NCBI GenBank assembly: GCA_934167365.1
Contig: CAKPKU010000051.1
Location: forward strand, 1 to 10,805
Length of the DNA: 10,805 nucleotides
Reading direction: 5' to 3'
From: an uncultured Clostridia bacterium
GTDB lineage: Bacteria > Bacillota > Clostridia > TANB77 > CAG-508
Shown here: one piece after another, positions 6,723-10,805 of the stretch
Position numbering within the stretch: the first letter of the stretch is position 1
Layout: each line of letters starts with the position of its first letter
Notes under the pieces: model-generated
The model's database searches: none
Told to the model about the DNA's origin: nothing
Seen by the model: only the letters and a program-made list of their open reading frames with translations
Position numbers and translations under genes: made by a program

Positions 6723-7343
6723 TTATCTTATAAAATTAGTTCTCACTACATCTTCATTTTGTGGATATTCTATTCCATTTTTTCGGCCAATATTTATACA
6801 CTTTAAAAGCCATGACATATTATTTGCTAAAGTTCGCATTGTTTGCATTCCTTCTAAATCTTGCATAACTTCTGATGGTGTATTTCCATGTACCATATTC
6901 CAATATTGAGATGTAACTATTGGCATACTACTTATTGAAAAATATTTATTTATCATATCTAAAGCAGCTGTGGCACCTCCTCTTCTACATGATACAACTC
7001 CAGCAGTAGGTTTATTTTTAAATATAGAACTTTTAGCATAAAAAGCCCTATCCATAAATGAAGTTATACTACCACTTGCTGATGCAAAATGAACTGGCGT
7101 TCCAAATACGAATCCATCAGAGTTCTCTGCCTTTTCTAAAAATATGTTTACTATATCTTGAATACAACATCTTTTATTTTGTAAGCATGCACCACATCCA
7201 ATACACCCACTAATAGGTTTATTCCCTAACCACATTATTTCCGAGTCTATTTCATTTTTCTCTAATTGTTTTATTATTTCGCACAAAGCTGTATATGTAC
7301 ATCCTTTTTCGTTAGGACTTCCGTTTACTAATAATACTTTCAT
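6723..7343 (-). CDS. Iron-sulfur flavoprotein (flavodoxin-fold, NAD(P)H-dependent FMN reductase family)
   Basis: A 206-residue flavodoxin-like protein. It opens with a beta strand and the FMN phosphate loop NGSPNEKGCTYT (7-18). The compact cysteine motif Cys47-x2-Cys50-x2-Cys53-x5-Cys59, followed by Cys60, matches the spacing for the [4Fe-4S] cluster of archaeal/clostridial iron-sulfur flavoproteins. GTPVHFASASGS (81-92) is the usual FMN-ring loop. Such proteins carry out two-electron/one-electron transfer and are common in anaerobes; physiological donors and acceptors are generally unknown. ATG 7343-7341 has GAGGAG about 9 nt upstream. It is preceded by the strong terminator at 7399-7436 and has a candidate promoter, so it is independently transcribed. 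Confidence 0.88.
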   Translation of the reverse strand: MKVLLVNGSPNEKGCTYTALCEIIKQLEKNEIDSEIMWLGNKPISGCIGCGACLQNKRCCIQDIVNIFLEKAENSDGFVFGTPVHFASASGSITSFMDRAFYAKSSIFKNKPTAGVVSCRRGGATAALDMINKYFSISSMPIVTSQYWNMVHGNTPSEVMQDLEGMQTMRTLANNMSWLLKCINIGRKNGIEYPQNEDVVRTNFIR

Positions 7344-7368
7344 ACTTAATATCTCCTCAAATAAAAAA

Positions 7369-7395
7369 ATTATATATTAAAATTGTATTTTTCAA
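7369..7395 (-). promoter_or_regulatory. Candidate promoter of the iron-sulfur flavoprotein gene
   Basis: TTGAAA (7395-7390) and TATAAT (7374-7369) on the minus strand with a 15-nt spacer, shorter than ideal. A 17-nt spacing to TAATTT is the alternative. It lies right after the upstream terminator, where a promoter is expected. Confidence 0.45.
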
Positions 7396-7398
7396 AAC

Positions 7399-7436
7399 AA
7401 AAAAAATGACTTATAATTTACATTATAAGTCATTTT
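7399..7436 (-). terminator. Strong intrinsic terminator after the orphan 181-residue gene
   Basis: A perfect 15-bp inverted repeat AAAATGACTTATAAT / ATTATAAGTCATTTT (7403-7417 with 7422-7436) with a 4-nt loop, ending in eight T on the minus strand (7406-7399). It begins 4 nt after the stop codon at 7441. The symmetric A/T flanks would also let it act in the other direction. Confidence 0.85.
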
Positions 7437-7440
7437 CTAT

Positions 7441-7986
7441 TTACTTAGTAAATGCAGCCCTATAAGAACAAATAAATTGTTCTATATTCGCCTTCATCGG
7501 TATTTCTTCAAGAAAAGATGGAACTTCATTGTCATTAACTAAGATGTCTTGTAATAATATGCCAATCCCCTCATATGGATAGATTACTTGCATAATCCTT
7601 GCATATGTAGAATCTTCGCCATCCCTTGTCAGAGAGATTAAAATATCTCCCTTTTTAAGCTCTACAGCTCTATCACTGTGAGTTATAAATCGGCTATCTT
7701 TTATGACTGCTCTTGCACAACCATATTCCCAAAACCTTTTTACAGAGCCACTTGGGTATACCAGCCCTAGGTAGGTACCTTTTGGGCCTATTGATTGCAT
7801 TTTTAGATTAGAATCTAAAATATTTCTAACCCAATTGTATGAATCTCCATAGGACTTTAGCACCGTGATTACATCCTGGGTTTTGCATTTAGCCTTTCGG
7901 CCCAGTTCCTGAAAATTAGTAATTTCAGGATACTTGTACGCAAGGTCGATGAGCTTTCTTGCTCTTTTTCTCACGCTTTTCTTCAT
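7441..7986 (-). CDS. Orphan 181-residue protein with basic N-terminus, possibly DNA-binding; compositionally foreign
   Basis: I do not recognise this family. I chose ATG 7986-7984, giving 181 residues starting MKKSVRKRARKLIDLAYKYP. It is preceded by GAGGAGG with a 6-nt spacer; an in-frame TTG at 8001 lies inside that SD and is rejected. The N-terminal 50 residues are basic and predicted helical, with a helix-turn-helix feel (ITNFQELGRKAKCKTQDVIT), suggesting but not proving DNA binding. The rest looks mixed alpha/beta: a glycine-containing segment (about 67-80), then GDILISLTRDGEDSTYARIMQVI, which could be a small beta-barrel. Its codons are visibly richer in G and C than all neighbours (CTG, GGC, CCC, CGG appear), a sign of horizontal transfer. 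It has a near-consensus promoter, a 120-nt leader and a strong terminator, so it is a self-contained unit. Confidence 0.7.
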   Translation of the reverse strand: MKKSVRKRARKLIDLAYKYPEITNFQELGRKAKCKTQDVITVLKSYGDSYNWVRNILDSNLKMQSIGPKGTYLGLVYPSGSVKRFWEYGCARAVIKDSRFITHSDRAVELKKGDILISLTRDGEDSTYARIMQVIYPYEGIGILLQDILVNDNEVPSFLEEIPMKANIEQFICSYRAAFTK

Positions 7987-7992
7987 TGTAGA

Positions 7993-7999
7993 CCTCCTC
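7993..7999 (-). promoter_or_regulatory. Shine-Dalgarno that fixes the start of the 181-residue gene
   Basis: GAGGAGG on the minus strand, 6 nt before ATG 7986-7984. The same GGAGGTCT octamer also occurs earlier in the leader (8052-8059 region), where no good start codon follows at the right distance. Confidence 0.8.
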
Positions 8000-8067
8000 A
8001 ATAAAGTAAAAAAACTCGATTCTTCCTCTCATAAAAATTTACACTATAAAGACCTCCAATTTTCTCC

Positions 8068-8084
8068 AAAATGCACTGCATTTT
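8068..8084. promoter_or_regulatory. 17-bp palindrome in the leader of the 181-residue gene
   Basis: AAAATGCA, a central C, and TGCATTTT form a perfect 8+8 palindrome about 25 nt downstream of the predicted transcription start. With a one-base centre it cannot be a stable RNA hairpin as it stands, so a DNA operator for a dimeric regulator, perhaps the downstream protein itself, is the more natural reading. Role is inference. Confidence 0.4.
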
Positions 8085-8115
8085 AAATTATTATATACAA
8101 AATTGTATGTTTGAA

Positions 8116-8144
8116 ATTCTATCACATTCTTAAGCTTATGTCAA
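8116..8144 (-). promoter_or_regulatory. Sigma-A promoter of the 181-residue gene
   Basis: TTGACA (8144-8139), 17-nt spacer, TAGAAT (8121-8116) on the minus strand, with TG one base before the -10. It predicts a start near 8109 and a leader of about 120 nt. Between this promoter and the DUF368 stop (8145-8239) I see only A/T-rich sequence without a clear terminator. Confidence 0.75.
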
Positions 8145-8239
8145 CTTTTACTTTGCTAAATTCAGGGAAATTTATTATATTTTATCTATTTACTATGACA
8201 TTTTTTATATTATTTTCAAATATATTTTTCTATTGTTAT

Positions 8240-9142
8240 TTAGCTTTTTTTCAAAGATTTTTCAAAATATTTTTTCATCATTTCTAGACCAAATATTACT
8301 ATGGCACCTGCTATAAAAGCTACTATATTAAATGTTGAAAAAGACATTGCAGCTTGTGGCTCATCTAATGTTGTTGGACCCATTACTATTGAATACATTG
8401 ATCCAATCATCATTCCTATTATTGTATATATAGTTTGTGAACGATATTTTTCAAGGCTTTTTCTAATTAATTTTGTAAATACTACTATACCTGTTATCAT
8501 ACCTAAACCAAATATTATTAGCACTGGCATTGCAGAAAAATCAAATGATATAAATGCTTTTACCTTAGCTAAAATTGGTATGTATAAACCAAATATTAAC
8601 AATAATGTTGATCCTGAAATTCCTGGTAAAATCATTGCTGATATTGCAATCATTGCAGCAATAAAAATATATATTATTGTTCCTATATTTAGGTTATTAA
8701 TATCCATACTATTACCACTTTTTGAATTAAGATATGTAATTATTGCTACTACTGCTATTCCTATTACAGAAAATATTATGTTTTTATATTTTCCTTTTAT
8801 TTCACTTTGCTCTTCTTTAATTACAATAGGAATTGCAAATAAAATAAATCCTAAAAATAAAGAGCTCATTATATATATTTTTGTGCTAAACAAGCTTGAT
8901 AAAATACTTGCAGCTAATAAAAATCCTATGACCCATCCAACACCTATTTTTACTAAAAATTTAAGTGCATTTTTCTTTTGCTCTATCTTTCCTCTAAATA
9001 AATCATCTAATGAGCTTATAAATTTATCATAAAACCCTAATAAAAATGCTATTGTTCCTCCAGAAACACCTGGTACACTATCTGCTAAAGCCATGCAAAA
9101 ACCGTTAATAAATCTAATAAGTAATTCTTTTGCTTTATTCAT
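8240..9142 (-). CDS. DUF368 membrane protein, undecaprenyl-phosphate translocase (PopT-like)
   Basis: A 300-residue polytopic membrane protein of the DUF368 family. The two family motifs are related to each other and show the internal duplication: DSVPGVSGGTIAFLLGFY (21-38) and ILPGISGSTLLLIFGLY (171-187). Between and around them about eight hydrophobic segments are visible (for example 63-85, 92-109, 122-137, 154-170, 204-223, 238-255, 270-287). Family members of the PopT type recycle the carrier lipid undecaprenyl phosphate from the outer to the inner leaflet of the cytoplasmic membrane, for cell-wall synthesis. This fits, but need not be linked to, the nearby ddl. The start has GGGAGA about 9 nt upstream. 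Length is normal. Whether this copy moves that lipid is inference from family. Confidence 0.88.
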   Translation of the reverse strand: MNKAKELLIRFINGFCMALADSVPGVSGGTIAFLLGFYDKFISSLDDLFRGKIEQKKNALKFLVKIGVGWVIGFLLAASILSSLFSTKIYIMSSLFLGFILFAIPIVIKEEQSEIKGKYKNIIFSVIGIAVVAIITYLNSKSGNSMDINNLNIGTIIYIFIAAMIAISAMILPGISGSTLLLIFGLYIPILAKVKAFISFDFSAMPVLIIFGLGMITGIVVFTKLIRKSLEKYRSQTIYTIIGMMIGSMYSIVMGPTTLDEPQAAMSFSTFNIVAFIAGAIVIFGLEMMKKYFEKSLKKS

Positions 9143-9174
9143 TATTATAATTCTCCCTTCTTTTTACAGTGCTC

Positions 9175-9205
9175 ATATTATTTCATAATTATATAATAAA
9201 GTCAA
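9175..9205 (-). promoter_or_regulatory. Candidate promoter of the DUF368 gene
   Basis: TTGACT (9205-9200) and TAATAT (9180-9175) on the minus strand, with a 19-nt spacer, longer than ideal. No terminator hairpin is evident after the upstream gene, so partial readthrough is also possible. Confidence 0.35.
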
Positions 9206-9221
9206 TTAAATTTTTTATAAT

Positions 9222-10298
9222 TCATCTTTCTATATCAACTTCATCATCAGAAACCTTTTCAACACTTGTACCCTTTTCTAACCAACCAAAATGAATCTTT
9301 TCATTGTCTTTTGTTACACCAATTCCGTGAATTGATCCGTTTTCAATAAATTCAGCATATACTTCTTCAATTTGGTACTTTTCTTTAAATTCATTATAAC
9401 TATATTCTTTTCCGCTTCCCAAAGAGTCAATATAATATTTAGCATTATCTGATACTATTTTTATTTTATCTCCAACCTTTACTTCATCATTTTTTTGTTG
9501 ATTTTTATCTATTGTACTCTCTTGCTTAATATTTGAACTAGTTTCCATATTTTTGTCAAAATTTTCTATGTTATCTTTAGTTTTTTCTATATCTAAATTT
9601 TCAAACTGATTTATATCTTTAGTTGTTACTATTTCTGTACTTTCATCAAATTCATTATTTCTATTAAAATTACTCACATTAGAAACATTTTCGTTTATAT
9701 CATTTTCATGTTTACTTGAATTATTTCCTCCCCAAACAGCTAATCCTGCTAAAGTTGCAAAAACAATTGCCATTGTTCTTTTGAAAAAACTTTTATTTTT
9801 GGTATTAGAGCTACCTCTAAATTTCTCTTTTTGAATTTTCAAAAATTCAGTACTACAATCATTTTGTAATTTTTTTTGCAATTTAATATTTGTATGTACA
9901 TTAAATCTTTTTAAATCAAAAAAATTATTTTTTTCACTTTCAATACTATATAGAGCTTTAAATGGAATATTTGCATAATTTTGTGCATTTAACATAGAAT
10001 TCAAATATTCTAGTTTTAAATTTCTATTTTCAATTTTTCCATATGTATGTTCATATTTTTTTATGAGAAACCAAATATTTGGATCTATTTTTTCTTGAGA
10101 ATCCTTGCAATTATATAATTTACAATTAAATTTTATATCTTGTTTCATCCATCCATAATATCTAGGAGTTAATGGTTCAGAGGTAACTTTTTTTCCTTTA
10201 AATTCAAAAGAATATACATTTAATCTCTCACTATATATAATTTTAGCCTTTTCTTTATTTAAATTTTCCATTTTTTCCCCATAGATAGTTTCTCTCAT
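9222..10298 (-). CDS. Single-pass membrane protein of unknown function with extracytoplasmic C-terminal domain
   Basis: A 358-residue protein that I cannot assign to a family. Residues 1-174 form a soluble, Lys/Asn-rich cytoplasmic part with several aromatic-rich stretches (TPRYYGWMKQD at 44-54). One transmembrane helix follows, TMAIVFATLAGLAVWGG (175-191), preceded by basic residues (FFKR), which predicts N-in/C-out. Residues 192-271 are a low-complexity Asn/Glu/Ser/Lys linker, presumably crossing the cell wall. A compact C-terminal domain (about 272-347) starts VKVGDKIKIV and ends FGWLEKGTSVEKV, which could be a small beta-rich, SH3-like fold. ATG 10298-10296 is chosen because AGGAGG lies 5 nt upstream; the in-frame Met10 has only a poor SD. 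The layout (cytoplasmic domain, one TM, linker, outer sensor-like domain) resembles signalling or anti-sigma-like proteins, but no motif supports that. Confidence 0.75.
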   Translation of the reverse strand: MRETIYGEKMENLNKEKAKIIYSERLNVYSFEFKGKKVTSEPLTPRYYGWMKQDIKFNCKLYNCKDSQEKIDPNIWFLIKKYEHTYGKIENRNLKLEYLNSMLNAQNYANIPFKALYSIESEKNNFFDLKRFNVHTNIKLQKKLQNDCSTEFLKIQKEKFRGSSNTKNKSFFKRTMAIVFATLAGLAVWGGNNSSKHENDINENVSNVSNFNRNNEFDESTEIVTTKDINQFENLDIEKTKDNIENFDKNMETSSNIKQESTIDKNQQKNDEVKVGDKIKIVSDNAKYYIDSLGSGKEYSYNEFKEKYQIEEVYAEFIENGSIHGIGVTKDNEKIHFGWLEKGTSVEKVSDDEVDIER

Positions 10299-10340
10299 AA
10301 AAACCTCCTATTAATAGTACATATTCAACATCTTTATTTT

Positions 10341-10369
10341 ATAATATACTTAAAATAATTAGGTTTCAA
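10341..10369 (-). promoter_or_regulatory. Sigma-A promoter of the membrane-protein gene
   Basis: TTGAAA (10369-10364), 17-nt spacer, TATTAT (10346-10341) on the minus strand. It gives a leader of about 35 nt ending in the AGGAGG of the gene at 9222-10298. Confidence 0.65.
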
Positions 10370-10438
10370 TACTTTTAGTTTATATTTCTGTCTATTTTAT
10401 ATTTTTTTATTTTTATGAATATATTTTTTCAATCGACA

Positions 10439-10444
10439 TATAAT
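10439..10444 (+). promoter_or_regulatory. Candidate -10 element of the divergent structured RNA
   Basis: A perfect TATAAT on the + strand at the start of the G-rich, structured segment. The -35 is poor (ATGAAT at 18 nt or TGAATA at 17 nt), so the promoter is weak, regulated, or not real. It would start RNA near 10451. Confidence 0.35.
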
Positions 10445-10450
10445 ACTTAA

Positions 10451-10805
10451 TGTAAGGTTAATATTAGTTGAACTAAGAGGATTAAAAGTTTAATATAATT
10501 AGATTTTTAATGTTCGAGCAAAGATTATTTATGGTGTATTAAAAATATATTATAAATAGTCGGCGATACGAGGAATATAGGTGTTAATATTTTATTAATA
10601 TGTATATTTTTCAAAGTCATGAGTATTACTTATACAGACTAATGATTATTTTTAGTCCTTATAGGATGAATATAATTGTTATATGTGTATTAATATTCTA
10701 GCAACTGATTAATATATTTGATGGTAAAACTTATTTATATAGTAATATATATTAGATTTTTATTTAGGTATATTAGTTTTAGCTGAAGATTAATACTAGC
10801 TTTAC
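10451..10805 (+). ncRNA. Putative large structured non-coding RNA, partial at the right edge
   Basis: This stretch has stops in all frames and no SD-start pair, but on the + strand it has many more G than C and is rich in stable pairings. The best is a 17-bp helix, 10523-10539 with 10545-10561, closed by a 5-nt loop, in which four pairs are G.U and the rest Watson-Crick. Others: 10574-10589 with 10593-10608 (15 of 16 pairs, two G.U); 10629-10634 and 10637-10642 with 10660-10665 and 10652-10657 (6+6 bp across a 2x2 loop, one G.U); 10685-10693 with 10709-10717 (9 bp, two G.U); 10743-10750 with 10768-10775 stacked on 10725-10730 with 10776-10781; and 10481-10485 with 10490-10494 inside CUAA/UUAG. 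The wobbles work only in a + strand RNA. I see no RNase P, tmRNA, SRP, 6S or riboswitch signature. Family unknown; 3' end outside the window. Confidence 0.6.

Noticed and set aside
7441..8001. Longer version of the orphan gene starting at TTG 8001
   Set aside because: The TTG lies inside the GAGGAGG that serves ATG 7986-7984, so it cannot be the start.
7987..8100. Short upstream ORFs in the leader of the 181-residue gene (27 and 35 codons)
   Set aside because: One has no SD, and the other starts at ATG with no proper spacing and overlaps the real gene out of frame. Neither has support beyond being open.
8301..9032. 243-codon open frame on the + strand
   Set aside because: It mirrors the DUF368 gene. 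The regular Ile/Pro/Asn pattern is what the complement of a hydrophobic membrane gene gives, and it has no proper SD.
10451..10805. RNase P, tmRNA, SRP, 6S RNA or group II intron
   Set aside because: None of the signatures I can recall (RNase P GAGGAAAGUCC, tmRNA ends, SRP GGAAG loop, intron domain V) is present. GAGGAAUAUAGG at 10570-10581 only superficially resembles the RNase P motif.
1..10805. CRISPR array, insertion sequence, transposase, phage genes or tRNA
   Set aside because: No regular direct repeats with spacers, no transposase-like protein, no terminal repeats and no tRNA-like cloverleaf were seen on either strand.

Overview
The window is very AT-rich, has dense Shine-Dalgarno sequences of the AGGAGG type, sigma-A-like promoters with 17-nt spacers and short intrinsic terminators. 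Together with the gene families present (HelD, DUF368, an iron-sulfur flavoprotein, DUF2974/Mbeg1-like), this points to a low-GC Firmicute, most likely an anaerobic member of the Clostridia. This placement is inference from composition and families, not from a marker gene.

Layout. Every protein gene I accept lies on the minus strand, so transcription reads from right to left. From the right: a single-pass membrane protein of unknown function (9222-10298), a DUF368 undecaprenyl-phosphate transporter-like protein (8240-9142), a compositionally odd orphan protein (7441-7986), an iron-sulfur flavoprotein (6723-7343), a GNAT acetyltransferase (6185-6643), D-alanine--D-alanine ligase (4983-6044), a 5S-rRNA-like small RNA gene (about 4638-4809), a 15-codon leader ORF coupled to an HD-domain phosphohydrolase (3892-4583), a HelD-NUDIX gene pair (1108-3804), and the N-terminal part of a DUF2974 alpha/beta-hydrolase that runs off the left edge (3-1019). 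Most genes have their own promoter or an upstream terminator, so the region is a string of short transcription units rather than one operon. Two themes recur: cell-envelope precursor metabolism (Ddl, DUF368) and RNA polymerase recycling (HelD).

Two non-coding elements stand out. Between ddl and the HD gene there is a self-contained minus-strand unit: a near-perfect sigma-A promoter (TTGACA-17-TAATAT), a sequence with the conserved core of 5S rRNA (loop C CCAUUCCGAAC, helices II and III) and a redesigned A/U-rich helix IV/V hairpin, then a strong intrinsic terminator. No 16S, 23S or tRNA is nearby, and the promoter -10 sits where 5S helix I should begin. At the right end, 10451-10805 has no coding capacity but has a G-over-C excess on the + strand and a series of hairpins whose G.U pairs make sense only in a + strand transcript, including a 17-bp helix with four wobbles. 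This looks like a large structured non-coding RNA, divergent from the membrane-protein gene and cut by the window edge. I could not assign it to a known family.
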